DNA from: Nostoc sp. MS1
GTDB lineage: Bacteria > Cyanobacteriota > Cyanobacteriia > Cyanobacteriales > Nostocaceae
NCBI RefSeq assembly: GCF_019976755.1
Contig: NZ_AP023441.1
Location: 2,787,501-2,851,500, forward strand
DNA: 64,000 nt
Direction of reading: 5' to 3'
In this document: positions 26,219-34,777 of the stretch, piece by piece
Position numbering within the stretch: position 1 is the first letter of the stretch
Layout of the letters: each line of letters starts with the position of its first letter
The notes under the pieces: generated by a model
Told to the model about the DNA's origin: nothing
Seen by the model: only the letters and a program-made list of their open reading frames with translations
Databases searched by the model: none
Program-made: the position numbers and the translations under genes

Positions 26219-27466
26219 TTATTTTTCAGTTGTCTTGCTAAAAATTTTGTAATACAACCAAGTACTTGTTTCTTTCAGTGGAAATAAAATACAAGTAAGA
26301 GGATTAATTGTCACAATAATATTGCGGAAGTCTCGACGAGCTAGAAACAAAACCATCCGCGCTACTTGTTGTGCTGACATTACTCCGTAAGGATTAAGTT
26401 GACTTTTGAAGGGGCCGAGAATTAATTTACGAATTACACAATCATCATCTAAGCGTTTGAGAGTAACAATATCTCCTAATGCACGTTTGCTGAGTTCATA
26501 AAGTGGACTCAACGCCGGAGATACTTCCGCCTCAGACGTATTTACCCAAATTTCTTTAGTTGCTTTTGCTTGCGGCCCAGTTACAGTTGTTAAAAATACA
26601 TCCATGAGTCGCAATGCAGAAAAAGTATTTACTTCATAGGAAGAGTTAATTGCTTGTGGTGTGCGTTTGTCATACACATTAATTCCGTGGTTGATTATTA
26701 GAATATCTACTTTTTCTAAAGCAGCTTTGAGTTCAGCTTCACTACCTAGTTCCCAAGGAATAATTTTAATGCTGCCATCTGTTGGTAGTTTATCGGGATT
26801 AGTGGTTAACGCTACAACCTTGGCATTATGCTCAAGTAATTGCTCTGTTAAGGCTTGTCCTAAAGCACCTGATGCACCAGTAATAGCAACAGTTTTACCT
26901 TTGAGTGAGAGTGCTGTTCCCAATACTTTATCCACTAGAGAAAATACACCGCTATAGTAAGCATCAACATCATCGAAATGGTGTCGCCAATGGTAAGTGC
27001 GATTTACCCACCAAACAGAAGGAATTGCCTCTAAAGGCCCTGGTAAGTGATTATAGTCTGTTTCGATTGTGCCTTGGTAATATCGTAGGGATGCACCAAA
27101 CAAGAACGTACAAGCGTAAAAGACTCCCAACCATAACCCAGCTTGCTGGACGAGTAAAGCTGTTACCGTTAGGACAATTACTAGTAGACTTGATTCTAAA
27201 ATGTCGTGATAGAGTTGAGATTCTTGATAAGCTTTCAGTGAAACTATCGACAAATCCCGCCGATATGCTGCATGATGCTTGTTGTGCCATTTACTCAGCC
27301 AGTTGACTTGGTGGCACAAGGCATGGTAGCTATCTCTGAGTATCTCCGCCAGCAGTAGGGAAAAAAAGCCCCAGATAGCAAACTGCCAGCAGGTATTAAT
27401 CAGCATCCCATCAATTTTTAACTTAGCCCAAATATCGGTTAAGCTTTCAGCCAATATCTGTATCAT
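26219..27466 (-). CDS. Bifunctional sterol desaturase/short-chain dehydrogenase
   Basis: The N-terminal half (to ~185) is a membrane fatty-acid-hydroxylase-type domain with the histidine clusters HALCH (48-52), HNKHH (61-65) and YHWRHHF (158-163) that bind a di-iron centre. The C-terminal half is an SDR reductase with TGASGALG (196-203) for NAD(P) and a YELSK active site. 415 residues. The fusion is known in cyanobacteria; the substrate (lipid or carotenoid-like) is not established. ATG 27466. Confidence 0.85.
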   Translation of the reverse strand: MIQILAESLTDIWAKLKIDGMLINTCWQFAIWGFFSLLLAEILRDSYHALCHQVNWLSKWHNKHHAAYRRDLSIVSLKAYQESQLYHDILESSLLVIVLTVTALLVQQAGLWLGVFYACTFLFGASLRYYQGTIETDYNHLPGPLEAIPSVWWVNRTYHWRHHFDDVDAYYSGVFSLVDKVLGTALSLKGKTVAITGASGALGQALTEQLLEHNAKVVALTTNPDKLPTDGSIKIIPWELGSEAELKAALEKVDILIINHGINVYDKRTPQAINSSYEVNTFSALRLMDVFLTTVTGPQAKATKEIWVNTSEAEVSPALSPLYELSKRALGDIVTLKRLDDDCVIRKLILGPFKSQLNPYGVMSAQQVARMVLFLARRDFRNIIVTINPLTCILFPLKETSTWLYYKIFSKTTEK

Positions 27467-27850
27467 GTCTTTCTACACGTTACTTGTCTTAATCTTTGTT
27501 CATATTCTGATAAGGATAGATTAAGGCAGAGTTACAAAGCAAACTTAATTGGCTATATCAGTATTTAGCGTTGTTATGGTGGCTGATGCTGTATGGGCGA
27601 TCGCACAAGATTGGTATCATATAGCACTAAGCTACTTTTGTACTGATGAATCCACATTAACTTCTTAAATACTCAGTTTAAACTCTTACTAAAAAATGTT
27701 ACTTAAAGTTTAACTTACAAGACGTGTATCTATGTTTGAGAGACAATAGAGATGTAGAAACACTCAGGCTTTTATAGAAATCAACTTCTGCTTCTACGAT
27801 TTGCTCACTACCTCATGAAAATCTAAATTAGCTATAGATGGAGGTGTACA
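27467..27850. other. Intergenic region between desaturase/SDR and the small membrane protein gene
   Basis: 384 AT-rich bases between divergent genes, with one HIP1-like site. No ORF or strong hairpin seen; it should hold both promoters. Confidence 0.5.
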
Positions 27851-27964
27851 ATGACTCACGATTTTCCTATATACAACCTTAGCAATTACCTGATTTTTAA
27901 AATCAGTATTTTAGTTTTGATGCTGGTACTATTTTTGATCATTTCCTCAGCTCCAGCCATTTAG
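27851..27964 (+). CDS. Small single-pass membrane protein, 37 residues
   Basis: ATG 27851 is preceded at a good distance by GGAGG (27840-27844), one of the best ribosome sites in the window. The product, MTHDFPIYNLSNY followed by about 20 hydrophobic residues and a short SSAPAI tail, would be a one-helix membrane protein. It does not match the small photosystem or cytochrome subunits I know (PsbI/J/K/L/M/T/X, PetG/L/M/N, PsaI/J/M). A lipoprotein-like gene starts 65 bases downstream on the same strand. Confidence 0.55.
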   Translation: MTHDFPIYNLSNYLIFKISILVLMLVLFLIISSAPAI

Positions 27965-28029
27965 AAATCAGTTAATCTCATCTTAATTATCCTCATTGCA
28001 CTAATTCTTTTGATAATGAGGATGATGTT

Positions 28030-28581
28030 ATGCTGAATAAAAACAATTTCACACAAGTGCTGGTAATTCTTGGCGCTGTATTTTCTATTGGCTGCGTTTT
28101 GAATCAACCAGCTAAAGAATATAAAAGACCATTTCTAATGGTCGAACAAAAAGTTAATATTGCAAATTTAGCAAACGGTAACTACCAATTTTGTAGCCAA
28201 CCTGATCCTCAAGATTGGCGTGATGGTGCGGGGGTTTGCGCCAATTTCCAAAAAAGGGAAAATCGCTTCGATGGTTATTATGGCTATCCTCATTCAGATA
28301 GCTTTATCTGTATTAGAGGAGATATCAAAGATAATTTGATTGCAGGTAAAGCTTTATCTATCTTATGGACTGATGAACAGAATAATATAGCTACATCTGC
28401 GTTTAAATGGGATTTAGAGGAGCGATTGACACTCAGCCAAGGTAATTTTATTAGTGCTGCTAATAATCAGGATGATGTGCAGTGGATTGTTTATGGCCAA
28501 GCTTTACTAAATCTTGAGGGATTTTATCAATACAACCGCCCTCGTATGACACCTGTGTCTCAACTATGTAAATGGAATTAA
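28030..28581 (+). CDS. Hypothetical secreted protein or lipoprotein
   Basis: 183 residues. An N-terminal hydrophobic stretch ends in AVFSIGC, a plausible but non-ideal lipobox. The rest contains the pattern YQFCSQPD…CANFQKRENRFDGYYGYPHSDSFICIRG, which looks like a small extracellular domain with paired cysteines; I do not recognise the family. ATG 28030. Confidence 0.65.
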   Translation: MLNKNNFTQVLVILGAVFSIGCVLNQPAKEYKRPFLMVEQKVNIANLANGNYQFCSQPDPQDWRDGAGVCANFQKRENRFDGYYGYPHSDSFICIRGDIKDNLIAGKALSILWTDEQNNIATSAFKWDLEERLTLSQGNFISAANNQDDVQWIVYGQALLNLEGFYQYNRPRMTPVSQLCKWN

Positions 28582-28590
28582 AATCATCAA

Positions 28591-28758
28591 TTAACTGGCG
28601 TGGTTCCAGTCGCTTAATAACTCATATTCTTGTTTGATTTTTTTTGCTTTACGTAATGGGACTCTGGGTGTGCCGATATCCACACTTAAAAAAGACGGTT
28701 GTCTCTTTTTGGCTAATTTTTTGTCTTGTTTAGGGGAAATAGTCTGTGTAGTTGTCAT
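28591..28758 (-). CDS. Small lysine-rich protein, 55 residues
   Basis: An open frame on the minus strand starting at ATG 28758, with AAGGATTGAG about ten bases before it. The product is basic and hydrophilic (MTTTQTISPKQDKKLAKK…, then VDIGTPRVPLRKAKKIK…, ending SDWNHAS). Composition is protein-like and the frame is clean, whereas the opposite strand reads as an implausible hydrophobic sequence. It faces the preceding gene tail to tail. Function unknown; a nucleic-acid-binding role is only a guess from charge. Confidence 0.55.
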   Translation of the reverse strand: MTTTQTISPKQDKKLAKKRQPSFLSVDIGTPRVPLRKAKKIKQEYELLSDWNHAS

Positions 28759-29042
28759 TTTTGTCTCAATCCTTGGTCTAAACCGAGAGTTCAGTTTATA
28801 TCAACAATTTCAAAACGGCAAATATCCCATAGACATAGGTTTTCATCATATTTATTAATCGAGCAGTATATTTTTTACACTGGGCGGGGAGTGGTGAGTG
28901 CTGAGTTAAGATATTAACCTTCTGTACCCTGCACCATGCCTCCTGCTTCTTGCCTTCGCTTAAAAATATGTGGAAGCGATCGCCTCAGTGCTGCTTATGG
29001 ATGATAATTTTAAGCATTGGGAACCCTTAAAAATCGAAGTTT

Positions 29043-29729
29043 ATGAACGCAGCCGACGATAAAACCATTGTTCGTGAGTATTTCAATTCCACGGGGTTTG
29101 ACCGATGGAAACGCATTTATGGCGATGGCGAAGTCAACAAAGTCCAACTCGATATCCGCAATGGCCACCAGCAAACTGTGGATACTGTCATCGGCTGGCT
29201 AAAAGATGATGGCAATTTAGCAGAGTTATCAATTTGTGACGCTGGCTGTGGTGTGGGTAGTCTCAGCATTCCCTTAGCCACAGAAGGCGCTAAAGTCTAT
29301 GCCAGCGACATTTCTGAGAAAATGGTAGAGGAAGGTAAGCAAAGAGCCTTACAGACCTTGGGAAATGCCGATAATCCCACTTTTGCGGTGCAAGACTTGG
29401 AATCTTTGAGTGGTAGTTATCATTCTGTCATTTGCTTGGATGTGTTGATTCACTACCCCCAAGAAAAAGCCGATGAAATGATTTCTCATCTTTGTTCATT
29501 ATCACAGTCGCGGATTATTCTCAGTTTTGCACCTAAAACCTGTGCCTTAACTTTGCTTAAAAAAATTGGCAGTTTCTTTCCTGGCCCAAGTAAAACCACC
29601 CGCGCTTATCTACATCGTGAAGCTGATGTGATCAAAATTTTAGAAAGCAATGGCTTTGCTATTCAAAGAAAGGCGTTTACTAAAACTCGCTTCTACTTCT
29701 CCCGCATATTAGAAGCTACAAGGGCTTAA
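29043..29729 (+). CDS. chlM: Magnesium protoporphyrin IX methyltransferase
   Basis: Methylates the 13-propionate of Mg-protoporphyrin IX with SAM, in chlorophyll synthesis. Typical start (MNAADDKTIVREYFNSTGFDRWKRIYGDG), SAM-binding motif DAGCGVGSLSIPLA and the C-terminal FPGPSKTTRAYLHRE characteristic of ChlM/BchM. 228 residues, usual length. No other chlorophyll genes are adjacent. Confidence 0.95.
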   Translation: MNAADDKTIVREYFNSTGFDRWKRIYGDGEVNKVQLDIRNGHQQTVDTVIGWLKDDGNLAELSICDAGCGVGSLSIPLATEGAKVYASDISEKMVEEGKQRALQTLGNADNPTFAVQDLESLSGSYHSVICLDVLIHYPQEKADEMISHLCSLSQSRIILSFAPKTCALTLLKKIGSFFPGPSKTTRAYLHREADVIKILESNGFAIQRKAFTKTRFYFSRILEATRA

Positions 29730-29864
29730 GTTAGGAAATAAGTATTGGGAACTGGTGACTGGGATTTAAAGTAGACAAGAGTGAAAAATTCTTGATTTTA
29801 TCCCGCCCCAGTTACCCCAATTGATACATCTAGATTAGGGCGCTGGTTGTCTTGAAAAAATACT

Positions 29865-29915
29865 ATGAATGACTCTGGACTGCGCCAACAAATTGCTGAG
29901 ATGACCTATGCTTGA
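29865..29915 (+). CDS. 16-codon leader ORF overlapping the next start
   Basis: ATG 29865 opens a 16-residue frame (MNDSGLRQQIAEMTYA) whose TGA overlaps the ATG of the following gene in the arrangement ATGCTTGA. This is the usual geometry of translational coupling. It may be a real leader or chance. Confidence 0.3.
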   Translation: MNDSGLRQQIAEMTYA

Positions 29916-30258
29916 TTTATACGATTTGCTCCGCAATATTCAAAAGCGCCCTGCAATGTACTTGGGTCAACCTTCAATTTCTCATTTGCAAGCTTTTTTA
30001 TCAGGTTACTTCTTCTCTCGTCATCAACTAGGAACCCCGGAAACAGAACAGGAAAAAGATTTTGCCAATTTTCAAACCTGGATTCAGGAAAGATTTAAGG
30101 TGACATCTAGTCAGTCTTGGGACAAAATTATTTTGTTTTTTTCACAAGATGAACATAAAGCCTTAGAACAATTTTTTCAATTATTTGATGAGTTTACTAA
30201 AAGCGATCGCCATGACCAAACCTCTGTAATTCTCGACAATAATCACTCACATACATAG
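29908..30258 (+). CDS. Hypothetical protein, 116 residues
   Basis: A hydrophilic protein starting MLDLYDLLRNIQKRPAMYLGQPSISHLQAFLSGYFF, a pattern found in small uncharacterised proteins of diverse bacteria (RPxMYLG). No catalytic motif. The start overlaps a tiny upstream frame. Function unknown. Confidence 0.6.
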   Translation: MLDLYDLLRNIQKRPAMYLGQPSISHLQAFLSGYFFSRHQLGTPETEQEKDFANFQTWIQERFKVTSSQSWDKIILFFSQDEHKALEQFFQLFDEFTKSDRHDQTSVILDNNHSHT

Positions 30259-30329
30259 TTAAGTTAAGGCGATCGCAACTTCATGAAAAAGCTGGGTTTT
30301 CTTGCGTCAACCCAACCTATTTGTCTAAA

Positions 30330-30352
30330 GCACTAAAGTGCTTACTACGAAC
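30330..30352. repeat. Dispersed ACTAAAGT…CTTACTACGAAC repeat, short copy
   Basis: GCACTAAAGTGCTTACTACG and following bases match, with one substitution, one arm of the long inverted repeat at 49398-49454. It overlaps the last codons of the squalene-hopene cyclase gene. Confidence 0.6.
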
Positions 30353-32255
30353 TTATTGCTTGATACCTACCAAGGGCAATTAAAGGAAAGTATTGTTGAT
30401 AATAGTGATACTTGAGATAAAAGTGGCAGGGGAAACCAGTTCCAGTAAAGTATGCCTCAAACCAGCTACCGTCAGGCTGTTGAGTTGAGACAAGATAGTT
30501 AACACCGCGTTCAATAGCATCACGGGCAAATTTGCCTGTAGCTTCACCCGCAGCTATCAACCCAATTATTGCCCAAGCTGTTTGTGATGCTGTACTATCA
30601 CCCTTACCTTTCAGACTGGGGTCGTTATAACTAAAGCAAGTTTCACCCCAACCACCATCAGCATTTTGACAACTAACTAACCAATTAGCCCCGCGTTCAA
30701 TCTGACGTTGATACTTTTGGGGATTAATTAAGGCTAGGGCAGAGAGAACGCCGCTAGTACCATAGATGTAATTTACGCCCCAGCGCCCAAACCAACAGCC
30801 CTCGACTTCCTGTTCATTTAACAGGTATGTCAACGCCCGTTCTAGGTTATGGGAATCTATGGTTAAGTTACAAGCGCCAAGCATTTCTATCACTCTGGCG
30901 GTAACATCTGCGGTGTTGGGGTCAATCATGGCTTTTAAGTCGCCATAGGGGATAGCATTGAGCCAATCTTGATCGTTGTCAATATCAAAGGCAGCCCAAC
31001 CACCGGGTTTGCATTGCATTGAGGCTACCCATTGCAGAGCGCGATCGCAAGCTTTCTGTTTTAATTGTTCATTAGGTAGTTTGGCGGCATGTAGTGCCAT
31101 GACTACTACAGCCGTATCATCTACATCAGGGTAAAAGCGGTTATCAAATTCAAAAGCCCAAGCCCCTGGTTTACCTTGGGGATTTTTGACTGTCCAATCA
31201 CCATAATCGAGGATTTGCTTTTGTAATAGCCATTCCCCCGCCTTAACAATAGCGGGATGGTCTGGTGACAACCCAGAGTCAATAAACGCCCTTATTACCC
31301 AAGCTGTATCCCACACAGGCGACACACAAGGCTGGACTACATAGGAATCTTCTGTTTCAATAGCGAAGTTATCAATGGCTTGTAAACCCCGTTCCACAAT
31401 GGGATCGCTGGTGTGATAACCCAGAGTGCGTAAAGCCAACATCGAATTTAACATGGCGGGAATGATTCCCCCCCAGTCGCCTGTGGCTTCTTGGCGTTCG
31501 ATAATCCATTTTTCGGCGGCTTTGATGCCTTCTTCGCGGAAAGGGATAAAGTTGAAGCTTTCTGCTAACTTAAAGCCTTCGTCAAGGGTGAGGAATATAT
31601 CTGTCCAGTCGCCACTTCGGGATAACTCATAGCGGACATTCTCTACACCTTCCGCGTATAACTCATCAAGGTTAATGGCTGGGTTAACTTGATAGACAGG
31701 TTTCTGATCAAAGACAATCAACAGTGGCACAGTGCTAGAACGCGCCCAACTGGACATCTCATAAATATTAACTGGGAACTCCTTGGGTAACAGCATCACC
31801 CAAGCTGGTAAGGAAGGAAGACCACGCCAGTTGTAGCAGCCGATGAGTGCAAGGTGAAATTTGGTAAAGATGCGGGTTTTGCTGATACCACCACGTTGGA
31901 TAATAAACTCTCGCGCCCGTATCATTGCTGGGTCGGTTGCAGGTACACCCAGCAGTTTCAGCGCCATATATGCCTCAACCGATGTGCTGATTTCTCCCCC
32001 GTCCCCGTAGAATAATTCCCAGCCTCCATGTTGCCGTTGCTGCGATCGCAAGTAGGTTTCTACTTTATGTAAGGGTCTAGTTTTATCTGTTCCCCAAATT
32101 TTATGAAGTAAGACCGCCTCAGATGTAATGGTGACATTCGACTCCAACTCCGCCCACCAGTAGCCTGCCGGATTTTGTAACGATAGCAGATATTTTTGAC
32201 TAGCTGCGATCGCTTCGGCAATGGGATTGACTTGTACCCTGTCTTGTGTTTGCAT
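30345..32255 (-). CDS. shc: Squalene-hopene cyclase
   Basis: Cyclises squalene to hopene/hopanol, the first hopanoid step, at the membrane. 636 residues with the catalytic DVDDTA motif at 377-382 (one residue more in the TTG-started frame) and several QW repeats (QxxxGxW: QNPAGYW, QEATGDW, QNADGGWG, QQPDGSW). The ATG at 32255 is preferred to the TTG one codon before. The last residues overlap a dispersed repeat. It is divergent from hpnB, so the region 32256-32427 should hold both promoters. Confidence 0.97.
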   Translation of the reverse strand: MQTQDRVQVNPIAEAIAASQKYLLSLQNPAGYWWAELESNVTITSEAVLLHKIWGTDKTRPLHKVETYLRSQQRQHGGWELFYGDGGEISTSVEAYMALKLLGVPATDPAMIRAREFIIQRGGISKTRIFTKFHLALIGCYNWRGLPSLPAWVMLLPKEFPVNIYEMSSWARSSTVPLLIVFDQKPVYQVNPAINLDELYAEGVENVRYELSRSGDWTDIFLTLDEGFKLAESFNFIPFREEGIKAAEKWIIERQEATGDWGGIIPAMLNSMLALRTLGYHTSDPIVERGLQAIDNFAIETEDSYVVQPCVSPVWDTAWVIRAFIDSGLSPDHPAIVKAGEWLLQKQILDYGDWTVKNPQGKPGAWAFEFDNRFYPDVDDTAVVVMALHAAKLPNEQLKQKACDRALQWVASMQCKPGGWAAFDIDNDQDWLNAIPYGDLKAMIDPNTADVTARVIEMLGACNLTIDSHNLERALTYLLNEQEVEGCWFGRWGVNYIYGTSGVLSALALINPQKYQRQIERGANWLVSCQNADGGWGETCFSYNDPSLKGKGDSTASQTAWAIIGLIAAGEATGKFARDAIERGVNYLVSTQQPDGSWFEAYFTGTGFPCHFYLKYHYYQQYFPLIALGRYQAISS

Positions 32256-32312
32256 CAAATACTACTCAAGCGCAATCAGCAATTATTGTATTGTGTTTGG
32301 GGTATTAAAGTA

Positions 32313-32342
32313 AGGAGGCAGGAGGCAGGAGGCAGGAGGCAG
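32313..32342. repeat. Tandem repeat of GGAGGCA
   Basis: About four copies of the heptad GGAGGCA in the divergent shc-hpnB region, followed by C/T-rich low-complexity sequence. Same class as the other STRRs of the window. Confidence 0.9.
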
Positions 32343-32427
32343 CAATGAATTATTATCTCCCTTGTCTCCCCCTACTCCCCCCACTCTCCCCACTCCTCAC
32401 AATTTTGAATTTAAGCAGTAGCGACTT

Positions 32428-33636
32428 ATGGGTGCATTTTTTTTAGGGTTAATGCTTTTATCGTTGGTTATTTGGTTGGGATTGTTAAGTTTGCGAGGGC
32501 AGTTTTGGCGGTCAGATCAGAAGTTAGAAGTTGAAGAAATTCAGTTAAAATCTTTACCAAAAATTTGTGCAGTAGTGCCAGCGCGTGACGAAGCTGATGT
32601 GATACCTGTGAGCTTGCGATCGCTCCTGCTGCAAGATTATCCTGGTGATTTCCACATTTTTTTAGTAGATGATCAAAGTACAGACGGGACAGCAGCTTTT
32701 GCCGAAGGTGTAGCCCACGCTGTAGATAAAGCCCAACAATTACATATTGTTCTTGGTGAATCCTTGCCTCCTGGCTGGTCTGGTAAACTTTGGGCAGTTG
32801 AACAAGGTATTCGCAACGCTAAGACACTTGCACCTGATTATTTTTTCCTCACTGATGCAGATATTCAACATGATGTTAGTAACCTGCGGCGATTAGTCGC
32901 TAAAGCCGTACAGGAAGATTTAGACCTAGCATCAGTAATGGTAAAGCTTAGATGTGAAAGCTTCTGGGAAAAATTTTTAATCCCCGCCTTCGTCTTTTTC
33001 TTTCAGAAACTCTACCCCTTTCGCTGGGTAAATAATCCAAAAAACAAAACTGCGGCGGCGGCTGGCGGTTGTATTCTCATTCGCGCATCAGCTTTAGAAC
33101 AAATTGGCGGTATCCAAGTCATCCGCCAAACCCTAATCGATGATTGTACCCTCGCCCAAGTCATCAAAGGCACAGACAACAATTCAAAATTAAAAACTTC
33201 TCCCCCATCTCCCCCTACTCCCTCCCGCAAAATCTGGCTAGGCTTAAGTTCATCAACTCACAGCCTCAGACAATATCAGTCTTTGCAAACAATTTGGGAT
33301 ATGGTGGCGCGGACTGCATACACTCAATTAGATTATTCGCCTTGGTTACTCTTGGGAACTGTCGCGGCGATGACTTTGATTTATCTGCTTCCACCTGTGG
33401 GAACCATCATCGGCGCATTGATGGGTAACTTAGGAATAGCGCTTACAGGTTTAGCTACTTGGTTGTTGATGTCCTTGGCTTATTTCCCTACGATTCGTTT
33501 TTACAAACTTTCCCCGTTGTTAGCTTTTAGTTTACCTGCGATCGCTTTTCTCTATACCCTCATGACCATTGATTCAGCATTACGTCATTGGCAAGGACGC
33601 GGCGGTGCTTGGAAAGGTAGAGTCTATCCAGGGTAA
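32428..33636 (+). CDS. hpnB: Hopene-associated glycosyltransferase HpnB
   Basis: A GT2-type membrane glycosyltransferase: N-terminal helix, then VPARDEADVIPVSLRSLL, the DDQSTDGT and TDADIQH metal-binding motifs, IDDCTLA, and two or three C-terminal helices. It lies divergent from shc, as expected for hopanoid loci. Residues ~249-267 (DNNSKLKTSPPSPPTPS-like) come from a low-complexity repeat inserted in frame (33172-33228) between otherwise contiguous conserved segments. 402 residues; ATG 32428. Confidence 0.9.
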   Translation: MGAFFLGLMLLSLVIWLGLLSLRGQFWRSDQKLEVEEIQLKSLPKICAVVPARDEADVIPVSLRSLLLQDYPGDFHIFLVDDQSTDGTAAFAEGVAHAVDKAQQLHIVLGESLPPGWSGKLWAVEQGIRNAKTLAPDYFFLTDADIQHDVSNLRRLVAKAVQEDLDLASVMVKLRCESFWEKFLIPAFVFFFQKLYPFRWVNNPKNKTAAAAGGCILIRASALEQIGGIQVIRQTLIDDCTLAQVIKGTDNNSKLKTSPPSPPTPSRKIWLGLSSSTHSLRQYQSLQTIWDMVARTAYTQLDYSPWLLLGTVAAMTLIYLLPPVGTIIGALMGNLGIALTGLATWLLMSLAYFPTIRFYKLSPLLAFSLPAIAFLYTLMTIDSALRHWQGRGGAWKGRVYPG

Positions 33637-33675
33637 ATATATAAAGACTTTATTCGATTATTGAGCGAGAATATT

Positions 33676-33903
33676 ATGCAAGAGTCAGTAATTTATCAAG
33701 ATATTTTGCAGAAAGGTGAAAAGAAAGAAGCTTTCCGTTTTTTAAAGCGTCTTTTAAACAGGCGCTTTGGTGAACTAGATTCATCAATTATTGAGCGTAT
33801 TCAATCTTTATCCACAGAACAATTAGAAGAATTAGGGGAAAAGCTTTTAGATTTTTCTCATGTGTCGGATTTAATTGTTTGGCTTGAATCACCTACAGCA
33901 TAG
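33676..33903 (+). CDS. Orphan DUF4351 domain protein (tail of an Rpn-type nuclease)
   Basis: 75 residues (MQESVIYQDILQKG…LLNRRFGELDSSIIERIQSLSTEQLEELGEKLLDFS) correspond to the C-terminal DUF4351 segment usually found after a PD-(D/E)XK Rpn/transposase-like nuclease domain. No nuclease domain precedes it: hpnB ends 40 bases upstream. It is therefore a detached fragment or a stand-alone small protein. The TTG at 33661 could extend it by five residues. Confidence 0.6.
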   Translation: MQESVIYQDILQKGEKKEAFRFLKRLLNRRFGELDSSIIERIQSLSTEQLEELGEKLLDFSHVSDLIVWLESPTA

Positions 33904-34602
33904 TGATTTTGTTAATTCTTCTAATACTTTTAATCCTCGTAGGGAACCGCGAATCAGGCGAGTTGCGGCTATAGGTTGACGTAGCAAACTCAAGGCTAGA
34001 GGTAATGGCTGTAGCGAACCATCGGCATTAAATGCTGCTGTGAGATCAGGGATATCATGATGACAGTCATCGCTGACTACCCGCACCATAGCTACTGCTA
34101 CACCGATGCTATTGAAGAACTCTAGGGCTGCGAATCCTTCCATGTCAACCACATCAGCCCCTAAGATTTCGCCAAGGTATTGTTTTTCTGAAGCAGTGCA
34201 AATAACGCGATCGCTTGTCAATGATTTGACTAAATTCAGTGCTGGCTGCTGAGTTTTGAGTTTTGAGTGTAGTTCTGTGGTAAAAGAGCGATCGGTGAAA
34301 TCGTGCTGTAGGCGATCGCACTCTTGTAGTTTTTGCTGATAAATACAACTCTCATACAAAACAATATCCCCCACATGATAGCGCGGGGTTAAGCTGCCGC
34401 ATAAACCCATGACTAGAAATCTGGATTGGGAGTTATTAGGAAAATATTCTTGCTTCTGCCATTTTTGCAGGTATCTTGTTAATGGCTCTATACCTACTGG
34501 TATCTGGACAATTTTGGGTGTTTGCCCAGTTATTTGGGTCAAACCACGATACACAGCTTTATATTCAGATCCTTGGGGTACAAAAATCGTATCGATAGTC
34601 AT
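33889..34602 (-). CDS. hpnG: Hopanoid-associated phosphorylase/nucleosidase HpnG
   Basis: A nucleoside-phosphorylase-fold protein (VMGLCGSLTPRYHVGDIVLY, then ADVVDMEGFAALEFF, VRVVSDDCHHDIPDL), related to MTA/SAH nucleosidase. In hopanoid loci this family (HpnG) removes adenine from adenosylhopane. Location 250 bases after hpnB supports that over a plain MtnN. 237 residues. Its last codons overlap the end of the DUF4351 gene on the other strand by 15 bases. Confidence 0.75.
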   Translation of the reverse strand: MTIDTIFVPQGSEYKAVYRGLTQITGQTPKIVQIPVGIEPLTRYLQKWQKQEYFPNNSQSRFLVMGLCGSLTPRYHVGDIVLYESCIYQQKLQECDRLQHDFTDRSFTTELHSKLKTQQPALNLVKSLTSDRVICTASEKQYLGEILGADVVDMEGFAALEFFNSIGVAVAMVRVVSDDCHHDIPDLTAAFNADGSLQPLPLALSLLRQPIAATRLIRGSLRGLKVLEELTKSLCCR

Positions 34603-34676
34603 TAGTCAACAATTATAGCAGTAGACAAAACTGTTAGGACGTATTCGAGGAGCCTTAATTCATCCCTACTCAGCAC

Positions 34677-34703
34677 GCGCTAAACGCGCCGCTACCGCTA
34701 ACA
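34677..34703 (-). repeat. 27-bp dispersed repeat, copy 2 (inverted)
   Basis: Exact inverse complement of 12602-12628; see that entry. Lies between hpnG and the peptidoglycan-binding protein gene. Confidence 0.85.
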
Positions 34704-34777
34704 GCACTCCAAAAAGACTACTCAATTAACTCAAGCGGAGATAATATTAGCATCAGAAGATTCTGAGAGCAATTTCT

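Noticed and set aside
26661..27306. Overlapping plus-strand frames (98 and 133 codons) opposite the desaturase/SDR gene.
   Set aside because: The minus-strand product has complete family motifs; the plus-strand frames have none.
28634..28858. A 74-codon plus-strand frame.
   Set aside because: It overlaps the better supported 55-residue minus-strand frame, lacks a ribosome site and has no clear protein features.
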